NCBI GenBank assembly: GCA_035509415.1
Contig: DATJLQ010000233.1
Span: forward strand, 58,170 to 122,169
Length of the DNA: 64,000 nucleotides
Source: DATJLQ01 sp035509415
GTDB lineage: Bacteria > Pseudomonadota > Alphaproteobacteria > JACZXZ01
Direction of reading: 5' to 3'
Of this stretch, positions 34,025 through 42,834 are shown in pieces (within the stretch, counting starts at the first letter, position 1; each line of letters begins with the position of its first letter). The translations under genes and the position numbers were made by a program. The notes under the pieces are model-generated. The model saw only the letters and a program-made list of their open reading frames with translations, was not told the origin of the DNA and made no database searches.

Positions 34025-35206
34025 ATGGCAGAAGCGTCAGAACTGTTCCGAACGGAGCGCTACGATCGGGTCCGGAATCCCATCGAGGAGGCCGAGCACC
34101 TGCCGGCCTCCTGTTACACGTCGCCCGAATTCTATCAGCGCGAGGCGGAGCGGATTTTCCGCCGCGCCTGGAATTTTCTCGGGCGCGCCGACCAAATTCC
34201 CAAGGCCGGCGACTATTTCACGGCCGATATTGCGGGCATTCCCATCATCGTCGTACGGTGCCGCGACGGCGTGCCGCGCGCATTGGCGAATACGTGCCGC
34301 CACCGCGGCGCGCTGTTGCTCAAGGGGGCGGGCCGCTGCACGCGCTACATCGCGTGTCCCTATCACAGCTGGTCGTACGCGCTCGACGGCGCCCTCGTCG
34401 CGGCACCCGGGATGGAGGGCGTGCACGGTTTCGATCGCGCGGACTTCTCGCTCCAGCCGGTCCGGCTCGAGACCTGGGACGGGTTCATGTTCGTGAATTT
34501 CGATTCCGACGCCGAGAGCCTCGCGAGTTATCTCGGCGACCTGCCGGCGTTCCTCCAGTGCTACGGGTTCGGGCGCATGCGCTGCGTGCGGCGCAAGAGC
34601 TACAGCGTCAACTGCAACTGGAAGCTGCTCGCGGAGAATTCGATCGAGGATTACCATACGGCGACGGTGCATCGCCACTCGATCGGGGCTCAGAAACTGG
34701 TCTACGAGCCCCAGAGGCGCAATTGGGCCGCGGCCTATTACCGGACCAAGAAGTCGATCGCCACGCTCCCCGCCAGTGCGGGCGCCTTCCCGTGGATTCC
34801 GACGCTGACCGAAAAGGCGCGCAACGGAACCTATTTCGTGATCGTCTACCCAGCGACCACGCTCGCCTGCAATCAGGACGGACTCTTCTGGGTCGAGCTT
34901 TATCCGCGCGGCCCGGCCCGCACCGAGGTCGTCGTCGCGCACGCGTTTCCGGAGACGACCATCGAACGGCCCGACTTCGAGGAGATCGCGCGGATCTACT
35001 ACGAGCGCTGCGATCTCTCGATCCCCGAAGACAACGGCATCGCCGAGCTTCAGCACCAGGGGCTGCAATCCCCGCTCGCGCGTCCCGGTCGCGTGTCGCG
35101 CAAGGAAACGCTCGTGCACGCGTTCGCGAACTGGGTTCTCGACCGCGTGTTGGACGGCGAGACGGTCTCGGCGCGCCCGGTCGCGCGCGCCGCGGGCCGG
35201 CTCTAG
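34025..35206 (+). CDS. Rieske non-heme iron oxygenase (alpha type)
   Basis: A 393-aa Rieske oxygenase. Rieske ligands CRHRG and CPYHSW lie near residues 82-105; the iron ligands are in ENSIEDYHTATVHRHS near 205, and the terminal Asp falls in the usual place. The nearest relative in the window is the oxygenase at 28824; both belong to the choline-monooxygenase/benzoate-dioxygenase-like group. It is first in a plus-strand run with an amino-acid ABC importer, which hints at an amino-acid- or betaine-like substrate. There is no beta subunit. Confidence 0.92.
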   Translation: MAEASELFRTERYDRVRNPIEEAEHLPASCYTSPEFYQREAERIFRRAWNFLGRADQIPKAGDYFTADIAGIPIIVVRCRDGVPRALANTCRHRGALLLKGAGRCTRYIACPYHSWSYALDGALVAAPGMEGVHGFDRADFSLQPVRLETWDGFMFVNFDSDAESLASYLGDLPAFLQCYGFGRMRCVRRKSYSVNCNWKLLAENSIEDYHTATVHRHSIGAQKLVYEPQRRNWAAAYYRTKKSIATLPASAGAFPWIPTLTEKARNGTYFVIVYPATTLACNQDGLFWVELYPRGPARTEVVVAHAFPETTIERPDFEEIARIYYERCDLSIPEDNGIAELQHQGLQSPLARPGRVSRKETLVHAFANWVLDRVLDGETVSARPVARAAGRL

Positions 35207-35315
35207 GCGGCCCGACGGGGCATCGGCGGGGGTTGGGCGACGGGGGTTGAGCGACGCGGCGGCCGCGGGTTCGGTCGCCGCGTAATGACGGATCGGGAGG
35301 GGCGACGGGGGCGAT

Positions 35316-35981
35316 ATGTACCAGTGGCATTTCGATGCCGTTTACGACAACTGGCAGGTCTTCGTTTACGGCGCGGAGGTTACGGCCGAGCTCACGGGCG
35401 TCGCATTCTCGATCGCGGTCGTGCTGGGCCTCCTGATCGCGTTCGCGCGCCTGTCGCGCTCCCGATTGCTGCGCATCCCCGCCGCGATCTACGTCGAGAC
35501 CTTCCGCAGCACGCCGGCCCTGGTCCAGCTCGTGTGGATCTACTATGCGCTGCCGATCATCACCGGCATCCGGCTCAGTGCCTTCGCCTCGGTCGCCCTC
35601 GGCCTCGGCTTGCACACGGCGGCCTACTTCAGCGAGATCTTCCGCGGCGGCATCCTCTCGATCGAGCGCGGCCAGGTCGACGCCGCGAAGTCGGTCGGCA
35701 TGGTCCAATACCAGGCCATGTGGCGCATCATCCTGCCCCAGGCCGTCCGGCGCATGATCCCGCCCTTCATGAACGAGACCGCGAACCTGATCAAGCTCAC
35801 GACGCTCGGATCGATTCTCGCCGTGTACGAGCTGCTGCATGCCTCCGACGTGCTGATCATCTCGACCTACCGCCCGCTCGAGGTCTATTCGGCGACGGCC
35901 ATCGTGTTCGCGATGATGATCTACCCGCTCATCTACATTTCGCGGCTGCTCGAGAAATATTGGGTCAAAAGCGCACGCTAA
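35316..35981 (+). CDS. Polar amino-acid ABC transporter permease
   Basis: A 221-aa permease of the His/Glu/Gln family with about five membrane segments. The EAA loop reads GMVQYQAMWRIILPQAVRRMIPPFMNE near residue 130. The usual heterodimeric partner is missing; a homodimer is likely. The ATPase follows 43 bp downstream and the binding protein lies at 37989. Confidence 0.93.
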   Translation: MYQWHFDAVYDNWQVFVYGAEVTAELTGVAFSIAVVLGLLIAFARLSRSRLLRIPAAIYVETFRSTPALVQLVWIYYALPIITGIRLSAFASVALGLGLHTAAYFSEIFRGGILSIERGQVDAAKSVGMVQYQAMWRIILPQAVRRMIPPFMNETANLIKLTTLGSILAVYELLHASDVLIISTYRPLEVYSATAIVFAMMIYPLIYISRLLEKYWVKSAR

Positions 35982-36024
35982 CACGACGGCGCGCCGCGCG
36001 CGCCGTGGAGCGAGAGGAGTGCCG

Positions 36025-36861
36025 ATGCACGACGCCAATCCCCGCGAGACCGGCGCCGCCGTTCCGAGCGCCAACGGCGGACCGATGTTCGCGGTACGCA
36101 ATCTGCGGAAGCGCTTTGGCACCCTCGAGGTCCTGAAAGGCGTCTCGCTCGAGGTCGAGCGCGGCGAGGTGATGGTCGTGATCGGGCCGAGCGGGTCGGG
36201 CAAGTCGACCATGCTGCGCTGCTTCAATTTTCTCGAAGAGTACGACGACGGCGAAATCCATTTCGACGGGGCGCTGGTGGGGTACCGCAAGCTGCCCAAC
36301 GGCAAAAGGGTGCGCCAGAGCGAACGGCGCATCGCCGAGATGCGCGCCCACATGAGCATGGTGTTCCAGCATTTTCATCTTTGGCCGCACAAGACGGTCC
36401 TGCAAAACGTGATCGAGGGGCTCGTGGTGGTGAAGAAGGAGAATGCGAAGGTCGCCGCCGAGCGCGGCATGGCGCTCCTCGAGCGGGTCGGGCTCGCCGC
36501 CAAGCGCAACGTCTACCCCAACGCGCTCTCGGGCGGCCAGATGCAGCGCGCCGCGATCGCGCGCGCGCTCGCCATGGAGCCCAAGGCGATGCTGTTCGAC
36601 GAACCGACCTCGTCGCTCGATCCCGAGCTCGTGGGCGAGGTGCTCGACGTCATTCGCTCGCTCGCCCGCAACGGCGGCCCGCACCTTCACGGCACGACCC
36701 TGGTCGTCGTCACCCACGAAATCGGCTTCGGGCGCGAGGTCGCCGACAAGGTCGTCATGATGGACCACGGCGTCATCATCGAGCGTGGGCCGCCGGAGCA
36801 GGTCCTGCGCGATCCGCTCGAGGCGCGAACGCGCGCCTTCATCAATAGCGTCCTGCATTGA
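36025..36861 (+). CDS. Polar amino-acid ABC transporter ATPase
   Basis: A 278-aa HisP/GlnQ-type ATPase. ATG at 36025 follows GAGAGGAG; a GTG two codons earlier is within the ribosome site. It has Walker A GPSGSGKST, signature LSGGQMQRAAIARAL and Walker B MLFDEPTSSLDPEL. An insertion of about 20 residues (VGYRKLPNGKRVRQSERRIAE) before the Q-loop is longer than in typical GlnQ. It energises import with the permease just upstream. Confidence 0.94.
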   Translation: MHDANPRETGAAVPSANGGPMFAVRNLRKRFGTLEVLKGVSLEVERGEVMVVIGPSGSGKSTMLRCFNFLEEYDDGEIHFDGALVGYRKLPNGKRVRQSERRIAEMRAHMSMVFQHFHLWPHKTVLQNVIEGLVVVKKENAKVAAERGMALLERVGLAAKRNVYPNALSGGQMQRAAIARALAMEPKAMLFDEPTSSLDPELVGEVLDVIRSLARNGGPHLHGTTLVVVTHEIGFGREVADKVVMMDHGVIIERGPPEQVLRDPLEARTRAFINSVLH

Positions 36862-36895
36862 CGCGGACCGGAACGAAGAAGAGGGAAGACAGCCG

Positions 36896-37921
36896 ATGAC
36901 CGCTCTCCGTCGCCCATCGTCGCGCGGGCATGTCGTTCACATGCACATCGAGAACGTCTCGACCTACCACAAGCACGTACAGGTCGAGGCCGAGCACTAT
37001 GCCGAGGCGGCCGCCCGGCATCCGGCACTTGCGCGCCGGGTGCGCGCCACGATCGGCTGGGATTTCCGGAGCTTCGACGCGGAGATGCGCGACGCCGAGA
37101 TCCTCGTCTTCATGGGCCTCGATTTCAAACCGGGGAATTTCCGCAAGCGCGCGCCCAAGCTCCGGTGGATCCAGCTCACCTCCGCCGGCATCGATCACGT
37201 CTCGCCGCTCGACTGGCTGCCGCGGGGCGTGGTCATGACGAACAATTCCGGCGTTCACGCCGAGAAGCACGGCGAGTTCGGGCTCACGGCGCTTCTGATG
37301 CTCAACCACAACGTCCCGATCATGACCACGAACCAACGCCGTGCCCGCTGGCACACGGTGTTCGGCAGCCCGATCCGGGGCAAGACGGTTGCGATCGTGG
37401 GCGTCGGGCGAATCGGCGGGCGCGCCGCCGAGCTGTGCAAAGCGATGGGCATGACGGTGCTCGGCGTGCGGCGCGGCGGCGGCGCACATCCGCACGTGGA
37501 CGAGATGTTCCGGCCGGCGCAGGTGCGCAAGGCGATGGCGCGGGCCGATTTCGTACTGGTAACGCTGCCGCTCACGGGCGCGACACGCCACTTCGTCGGC
37601 CGCCGCGAGCTCGAAGCCATGAAACCGGGCGCCGGATTCGCGAATCTCGGCCGAGGCGCCACCGTCGATTACGACGCGCTCAGGGCGTTGCTCGAGAGCG
37701 GTCGGCTCTCGGGCGCCGTGCTCGACGCCTTCGAGGAAGAGCCGCTCCCGGCCTCGTCCCCCCTCTGGCGCACGAGGAATTTGATTGTCAGCCCGCACTG
37801 CTCGTCGTCGGACGTCGACCGATACGTTCCAGACACGCTCGATCTGACGTTCGACAATCTGGGCCGCTACATGCGCGGCCAACCGCTGCGCAACGCGGTC
37901 GATTTGAGACTTGGGTACTGA
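36896..37921 (+). CDS. D-2-hydroxyacid dehydrogenase
   Basis: A 341-aa NAD-dependent dehydrogenase. The nucleotide site GVGRIGG is near residue 167. Catalytic Arg (NLGRGATVD), Glu (AFEEEPLP) and His (SPHCSS) are present. It is a paralogue of the protein at 38990-40042; both share RPHPHVDEM-like and PLDWLP sequence and an N-terminal domain with IENVSTYHKHV / VENDTSLGPVF. It is inserted between the ABC ATPase and binding-protein genes, suggesting it reduces a keto acid derived from the imported compound. Confidence 0.9.
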   Translation: MTALRRPSSRGHVVHMHIENVSTYHKHVQVEAEHYAEAAARHPALARRVRATIGWDFRSFDAEMRDAEILVFMGLDFKPGNFRKRAPKLRWIQLTSAGIDHVSPLDWLPRGVVMTNNSGVHAEKHGEFGLTALLMLNHNVPIMTTNQRRARWHTVFGSPIRGKTVAIVGVGRIGGRAAELCKAMGMTVLGVRRGGGAHPHVDEMFRPAQVRKAMARADFVLVTLPLTGATRHFVGRRELEAMKPGAGFANLGRGATVDYDALRALLESGRLSGAVLDAFEEEPLPASSPLWRTRNLIVSPHCSSSDVDRYVPDTLDLTFDNLGRYMRGQPLRNAVDLRLGY

Positions 37922-37988
37922 GAGGTCCAAGAACCGGATCCCGATCGGCGGGGTCCAATAACAGCGGACAAACGGAATGGAGGCGAAA

Positions 37989-38876
37989 ATGCGCAAGACG
38001 AGGAAAATTTTATGGGCGGGCGCCGCGGCGACGTTGGCGTCCGTCCTGCTGCTGAGCGCGCCGCACAAGGCGGCGGCGCGGGATTTGGACGATATCGTGA
38101 ACTCGAAGGAAATTCACCTGGGCTACGTCAACTACCCGCCCTTGATGATGAAGGATCCGAAAACCGGCAAGCTCTCGGGCGTGTATATCGACGCGCTCAA
38201 CGCGATGTTCGAATCGATCAAGATCAAGCCGGTTTGGATCGAGCAGACCTGGGGCACCTTCGCGGCGGCGCTCCAGTCCGACCAGATCGACGTCTTCGTC
38301 GGCGCGCCTTTCGCCACGCCGCAACGCGCTCTGGCGCTTTCGTTCACCCAACCTTACGCGTTCATGGGCAACGACGTGGTCGTGCGCAAGAAGGATGCGG
38401 AGACCCGGTTCAAGGACGTGAAGAACATCATGGATCTGGACAAGCCGGGGATCACCATCGCCTCGCCCCTCGGCGGCGCGCCGTACGACTGGCTGAAGTC
38501 GCACTTCAAGCATGCGAAGATCGTGGGCGTCGAGAGCACGAATCAGAGCCAGGGCTCGCTCGAGGTGCTCGCCGGCCGGGCCGACGCGGCCTACTGGGAC
38601 GCGTTCGTCAGCGCGCGCGACGTGGAGACCCATCCGGACCAGCTTGCCGACCTGTTCGGCACCGATCCGCTCGACACCTCGCCGATCTCTTGGGCGCTCA
38701 AGCACCATGAGCCGGAATTGCTCACGTTCCTGAATACCTTGCTCGAATACATGGACACGAACGGCACCTGGACCAAATACGAGGAGCCCTACAAGAAGGA
38801 CCTCGGCGGCTACTTCCACATCAAGCGCACCTACTATCCGGCCGGCGGACCGGCATCGCAGGCGATAATCAAATAG
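37989..38876 (+). CDS. Amino-acid ABC transporter substrate-binding protein
   Basis: A 295-aa SBP_bac_3-type binding protein; ATG at 37989 follows GGAGGCGAAA. The signal peptide (MRKTRKILWAGAAATLASVLLL) has a predicted cleavage after KAAA near residue 32. The mature part shows IHLGYVNYPPLMM, GVYIDALNAMFE and the hinge LAGRADAAYWDAF. It serves the permease/ATPase at 35316-36861. The ligand is probably an amino acid or small zwitterion. Confidence 0.93.
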   Translation: MRKTRKILWAGAAATLASVLLLSAPHKAAARDLDDIVNSKEIHLGYVNYPPLMMKDPKTGKLSGVYIDALNAMFESIKIKPVWIEQTWGTFAAALQSDQIDVFVGAPFATPQRALALSFTQPYAFMGNDVVVRKKDAETRFKDVKNIMDLDKPGITIASPLGGAPYDWLKSHFKHAKIVGVESTNQSQGSLEVLAGRADAAYWDAFVSARDVETHPDQLADLFGTDPLDTSPISWALKHHEPELLTFLNTLLEYMDTNGTWTKYEEPYKKDLGGYFHIKRTYYPAGGPASQAIIK

Positions 38877-38905
38877 GCCGGCCTACGCGACCGCATCGAC
38901 GGAAC

Positions 38906-38940
38906 GGCGGCGTCTCCGACGGGAGGCGCCGCCTATTTCC
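38906..38940 (+). terminator. Probable terminator hairpin
   Basis: A 12-bp stem with one G-T pair (GGCGGCGTCTCC / GGAGGCGCCGCC) and a 4-nt loop, followed by TATTTCC, lies 30 bases past the binding-protein stop and between convergent genes. The T-tract is short. Confidence 0.55.
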
Positions 38941-38989
38941 GCATGCCGCATCGGACGCGTCGGGCGCGTCGGGGTACCGAGGCGGGCCG

Positions 38990-40042
38990 TCAATACTGGC
39001 TCCGCGGCGATACCCGATTCACCAGCGGCTTTCCGGCGATGAAGCGCTCCATGTTCCCGAACAGGAGATCGAGCGTTTTCGGCGTATAGAGGTCGAGGTC
39101 GTCCGACGATGAATGAGGCGTGACGATCAGGTTGGGCAAGCTCCAAATGGGCGAGCTCGGCGGCAACGGCTCGGGGTCGAACACGTCGAGGACCGCGGCC
39201 AGGCGGCCGCGCTTGAGATGGGGCGCCAATGCGCCGTAATCGACAAGCTGCGCCCGGCTGTAGTTGATCAGGCCCGCGCCGTCCTTCATCAGCTTGAGCT
39301 CGCGCGCGCCGATCAAATGGTGGCTCTCGCGCGTATGGGGCGCCGCGATCAAGACGAAATCGGCCTTCGGCAAGAGCCGGCGCAACGCCGCCGGACGGTG
39401 CATCTCGTCGACATGCGGGTGCGGCCTGCCGGACCGGCGGATGCCGATGACGCACAGGCCGAAACGGCGCGCCCATCTGGCCGCTCCGCCGCCGATGTGA
39501 CCGACGCCGACGATCAGCAAGGTCTTGCCCGCGATCGCCGTGTTGTAGAGCTGCTGCCACTTCCGAGCGCGTTGGTTGGTCACGATTCGCGGCAAATGGT
39601 TGTTCAGCATCAGGAGCGCCATGATCGTGTATTCGTCGGCCTTGGCACCGTGCACGCCCCGGCTATTGGTCAGCACCGCGCCCTTTGGCAGCCAATCGAG
39701 GGGCATGAGATGGTTGACTCCCGCCCCGTGGACGTGGACCCAGCGCAGCCGGGGTGCGCGCGCCGCCAGCCCCACATGCGCGAATTTCCAGCCGAACAGG
39801 ACGTCCGCCGTGCGCATGGCGCGCTCGAAAACATCCCCGTCATAGCCGATCGAGACCGCGACCCTGCCCTTGAGCGCCGGATGCCGCCGCAAGGCCGCCG
39901 CGACGCGCTCGCGCGAGACCTCGAATACCGGGCCGAGGCTTGTGTCGTTCTCGACATGGAGATGGATGCGGCGCCCCGTGCGCCGCGCCGGCGACTTCTT
40001 GTTCGGCTTCGCCGCCGGTCCTCGACGCCTTTTTGCAGCCAT
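38990..40042 (-). CDS. D-2-hydroxyacid dehydrogenase, paralogue
   Basis: A 350-aa dehydrogenase; ATG at 40042 follows GAGGAGGCAAGTC. The N-terminal 25 residues are basic and low-complexity (AAKRRRGPAAKPNKKSPARR). NAD site GVGHIGGG, Arg in NYSRAQLVD, Glu in FDPEPLP and His in TPHSSS are kept. It is similar in every block to 36896-37921 but on the opposite strand, so the pair brackets the binding-protein gene. Confidence 0.9.
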   Translation of the reverse strand: MAAKRRRGPAAKPNKKSPARRTGRRIHLHVENDTSLGPVFEVSRERVAAALRRHPALKGRVAVSIGYDGDVFERAMRTADVLFGWKFAHVGLAARAPRLRWVHVHGAGVNHLMPLDWLPKGAVLTNSRGVHGAKADEYTIMALLMLNNHLPRIVTNQRARKWQQLYNTAIAGKTLLIVGVGHIGGGAARWARRFGLCVIGIRRSGRPHPHVDEMHRPAALRRLLPKADFVLIAAPHTRESHHLIGARELKLMKDGAGLINYSRAQLVDYGALAPHLKRGRLAAVLDVFDPEPLPPSSPIWSLPNLIVTPHSSSDDLDLYTPKTLDLLFGNMERFIAGKPLVNRVSPRSQY

Positions 40043-40387
40043 GACTTGCCTCCTCCGCGGTCGTTTAATTTCGGGAACTATAACGCACCATCGGCCGATT
40101 TTCATCGAGCAATTAACGCGCGCGGTCGCCCGCGGCCGGAGATTAACCGGCAATCCCGCCGGTCCCCCGGCTCAAGCCCGAGCCGATCCCCCGCATTTTT
40201 ACCAGGGAACCCAGCCCAGTCGACGGTCGATCTTGTCTTCGACCCGACATTGCCGTCGCTCATTGCGGCGCCGCAGAGCGGCCGCGTTTAATCTATTGAT
40301 TAATTTTCGGGTGAATGCTTCGATGGCGCACCGGCGCGTCCCGGTCGGATCGGGCCGGCACTGCCGCGCCAGACGAAGGAGGATCGA
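40043..40387. other. Divergent promoter region dehydrogenase / isochorismatase-like
   Basis: The 345 bases hold no gene. An AT-rich part contains TTAATC-TATT-GATTAA at 40288-40303, a perfect 6-bp inverted repeat that may bind a regulator. Confidence 0.5.
40288..40303. promoter_or_regulatory. Inverted repeat TTAATC-TATT-GATTAA
   Basis: Perfect 6-bp arms with a 4-nt spacer, about 85 bases upstream of the isochorismatase-like gene, in an AT-rich island. Candidate operator or promoter element; no regulator can be assigned. Confidence 0.35.
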
Positions 40388-41113
40388 ATGTCGGGACCGC
40401 CGCCGCGTATATGGGACCGCTACCTGACCGAGCGCGACCGGGAGATATTCGCCGCGTCCGGCTACGCCCAGCGCGCGGGCTTCGGCAAGCGACCGGCGCT
40501 GGCGGTGATCGACGTGAGCTACGGCTTCGCAGGCGACCGGCCCGAGCCCATTCTCGAAGCGATCAAACGCTGGCCGAATACGTGCGGCGAAACGAGTTGG
40601 CCGGCGATCGAGGTGATCGCGCGCGTCCTCGCGGCCGGACGGTCGAAGGGCCTGCCCGTCGTTTATTCGACATACGAATGGCATCCGAGCGGGTTCGACA
40701 TGGGCGGCTGGCTCTGGAAGAACAAGCGCATGCTCGAGCCGGGCGCCATCGACAATGCGGGGAACGAGATCGTGGCGGCGATCGCGCCCAGGGAGAACGA
40801 CATCGTCATCAAGAAGAAGAAGCCCAGCGCGTTCTTCGGCACGCCGCTTTTGAGCTATCTTGTCGACCTCAAGGTCGACAGCCTGTTGTTCATGGGCACC
40901 ACGACCAGCGGATGCGTTCGCGCGACTGTCGTCGACGCGTTCAGCAACAATCTGCGCTGCATTGTGGTTGAGGACGGTTGCTTCGACCGCTCCGAGGTGT
41001 CGCACGCGATCAATTTGCGCGATATGGACGCCAAATACGCCGACGTCGTCTCGAGCCGGGAGGTCCTGACCTATATCCAGGACCTTCCGCCGGACTTGTT
41101 TCGAGGCGCGTGA
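40388..41113 (+). CDS. Isochorismatase-fold amidohydrolase (N-carbamoylsarcosine-amidase-like)
   Basis: A 241-aa cysteine hydrolase; AAGGAGG precedes the ATG. The triad is Asp42 (LAVIDVSYGF), a Lys in the run KKKKPSAFFGT near 142-145, and Cys176 (TTSGCVRATVVDA), with the cis-peptide context typical of the fold. The WHPSGFDMGGWLW segment and GT-SGC spacing resemble N-carbamoylsarcosine amidohydrolase and maleamate hydrolases. It would release ammonia, or CO2 and ammonia, from a carbamoyl or amide compound. It is convergent with the His-rich/ureohydrolase operon, 21 bp apart. Confidence 0.88.
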   Translation: MSGPPPRIWDRYLTERDREIFAASGYAQRAGFGKRPALAVIDVSYGFAGDRPEPILEAIKRWPNTCGETSWPAIEVIARVLAAGRSKGLPVVYSTYEWHPSGFDMGGWLWKNKRMLEPGAIDNAGNEIVAAIAPRENDIVIKKKKPSAFFGTPLLSYLVDLKVDSLLFMGTTTSGCVRATVVDAFSNNLRCIVVEDGCFDRSEVSHAINLRDMDAKYADVVSSREVLTYIQDLPPDLFRGA

Positions 41114-41134
41114 CACGCCTCCGGACGGCGTGGA

Positions 41135-41635
41135 TCAGTCCCGCCCGGCGCGCCACGTCGGATCGACGCGCAACGCCTCGATCGCATGGGATGAGTCGCG
41201 ATCCTGTCGATGATCGTGGTCCCGTCTGCGGTCGTCTCCTTCGCGGTGTGGGTGCTCGTGGCCGTGTCCACGGCGTTCATCGCCGCGCGGAGCCTGCGAG
41301 CCTCGGGCCGAGGCACCCGTGGCCGGCTCTTCCGAGAGCACTTCCCCGAGGGTGAGCCCGCGATCTCCATCGATCGTCCGGTAGACGAACTCGAGCGCCG
41401 TCGCCTCCTTCGCGAGCCGGCCGGGGAGCGGCTGATAGACCAGCGCGCGCGAGCCGAAGCCGGGCGAGACCGCTCCCACCTCGACCCGGTCCTGGAGCCG
41501 CACCTCGACCAGCTTGCCGCCGTCCGCGAGCTCGAGCGGCACGCGCGCGAGCCGGAGGAAGGCGATCTTGTCGGCCGCGGTGCGAAAGCCCTCGATGAAG
41601 GCAACCTCGAGCGCCTTCCGTTCCTCGGCGGTCAT
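41135..41635 (-). CDS. Unrecognised protein with histidine-rich tail, 166 aa
   Basis: Its ATGA start overlaps the stop of the ureohydrolase gene, so the two are co-translated. Residues 1 to about 100 look like a compact domain (AFIEGFRTAADKIAFLRLARVPLEL, VRLQDRVEVGAVSPGFGSRALVYQPLP). Residues about 118-147 are a His/Asp/Arg tail with seven His (GHGHEHPH, DHDH). Such tails are seen on nickel chaperones (HypB, UreE) and zinc/cobalt carriers. I do not recognise the domain. A metal-delivery or storage role for the metallo-ureohydrolase is an inference. Confidence 0.7.
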   Translation of the reverse strand: MTAEERKALEVAFIEGFRTAADKIAFLRLARVPLELADGGKLVEVRLQDRVEVGAVSPGFGSRALVYQPLPGRLAKEATALEFVYRTIDGDRGLTLGEVLSEEPATGASARGSQAPRGDERRGHGHEHPHREGDDRRRDHDHRQDRDSSHAIEALRVDPTWRAGRD

Positions 41636-42834
41636 GTGTAGCTCACCGGCTTGTCGATGATCGATTTGTGCTTCCCGAGCTTGCCGTGGGCGACGAGCGA
41701 CCCGAGCACGTCCACGATGACGCGCACGCCCAGAAGCGACGTGATGTCCGACGTGTCGTAGGGAGGGGAAACCTCCACCACTTCCATGCCGCACAATCCT
41801 TCGGCCGCGACCTTGCCCACCAGCGTCAGAATCTCGCGCGGCAGGAAGCCGCCGGGCTCGGGCCACCCGGTGCCGGGCACGAAGCCGCAATCGACGCTGT
41901 CGACGTCGAGACTGAGATACACCGCGTCGACGCCCTTCCAGGCCCATTCGAGCGCGAGCTCTGCCGTCCTGTCGAGGCCGAGCTCCTCGACGTCGCGGAT
42001 GGTGAGCACGTTGGTTTCACGGGCGCGCACATTCTTCACCGCCTCGCGCGGCACCTGCCAGCCGCCGATGCCGATCTGCACCAGATTGGTCGCCGGCACG
42101 TTCGGCATGTTGGTCGCGTGGAACCAGGGTGTGGTGTGCATGCGCTCGTCGAGATCCTTCTCCTGAATGTCGGCGTGGCGATCGAAATGGATGATGCCGA
42201 TCTTCTTCGAGGTGCATTGGGCGATGCCGCGCATGGTGGGGAAGCCGATCGAATGGTCGCCGCCGAGCACGATCGGGAACGCGCCCGAGGAGAACACGTG
42301 CGCCATCGCGCGGCTGATCTGGTCGAAGGTCTTCTCGAGATTGGCCGGGATCACGAACACGTCGCCCGCGTCGCACAACGTCATCTGCTCGCGCAGATCG
42401 ACGCCGAGCTCGTAATTGTAGGGCGTGTAGAGGGCCGAGATGCGGCGCATGCCCTGGGGTCCGAAGCGCGTTCCGGGCCGGTAGGTCGTGCCGCCGTCGA
42501 ACGGGGCGCCGAGGATGCAGGCATCGAAGCGGCCGATCTGGTGCACGTCCTCGATGTAGGGCGCCTTGAGGAAGGTGTTGATGCCGGCAAAATGCGGCAG
42601 CTCGCCCCGCGAGAAGGTAGAGATCGAACGGTCCTGGATGCTGGCTGCCGCCTCGAGGCCGAGCCGCTTGGCGCGCGCCTGCTCGGCCTGCCAGGCCTTC
42701 TCCGGAATCTCCGCCTCGGCCAGCGCCGCCTTCCAGCCGCGCGCCTGCATCTTGTCGAAATCCGGATGGTGGAAGCGCCGCCCGTCCGCGCGCGCGCCAA
42801 TGCCGCGATGGATCGGACGCTTGGGTTCGAGCAT
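41632..42834 (-). CDS. Ureohydrolase (agmatinase/arginase family, possibly guanidine hydrolase)
   Basis: A 400-aa ureohydrolase, long for the family (usually 300-350) because of about 100 N-terminal residues before GRFDACILGAPFDGG. The binuclear metal ligands are complete: His174 (GGDHS), Asp198/His200/Asp202 (HFDRHAD), and Asp290/Asp292 (SLDVDSVD). The DRHAD-x2-EKDLDERMHTTPWFHATN segment and the N-terminal FAGINTFLKAP resemble, as far as I recall, the nickel-dependent guanidine hydrolase (GdmH) group more than classical agmatinase. It hydrolyses a guanidino compound to urea. Coupled to the His-rich gene. Confidence 0.88.
   Translation of the reverse strand: MLEPKRPIHRGIGARADGRRFHHPDFDKMQARGWKAALAEAEIPEKAWQAEQARAKRLGLEAAASIQDRSISTFSRGELPHFAGINTFLKAPYIEDVHQIGRFDACILGAPFDGGTTYRPGTRFGPQGMRRISALYTPYNYELGVDLREQMTLCDAGDVFVIPANLEKTFDQISRAMAHVFSSGAFPIVLGGDHSIGFPTMRGIAQCTSKKIGIIHFDRHADIQEKDLDERMHTTPWFHATNMPNVPATNLVQIGIGGWQVPREAVKNVRARETNVLTIRDVEELGLDRTAELALEWAWKGVDAVYLSLDVDSVDCGFVPGTGWPEPGGFLPREILTLVGKVAAEGLCGMEVVEVSPPYDTSDITSLLGVRVIVDVLGSLVAHGKLGKHKSIIDKPVSYT

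Noticed and set aside
36785..36895. Upstream extension of the D-2-hydroxyacid dehydrogenase gene
   Set aside because: The extra codons overlap the ATPase end in another frame; the ATG at 36896 has a good ribosome site and fits the family N-terminus.
41210..41641. Plus-strand 143-codon frame with a hydrophobic start, antisense to the His-rich gene
   Set aside because: The minus-strand gene is coupled by ATGA to the ureohydrolase and has a well-formed N-terminal domain; the plus frame lacks a ribosome site and turns into Arg/Glu repeats.
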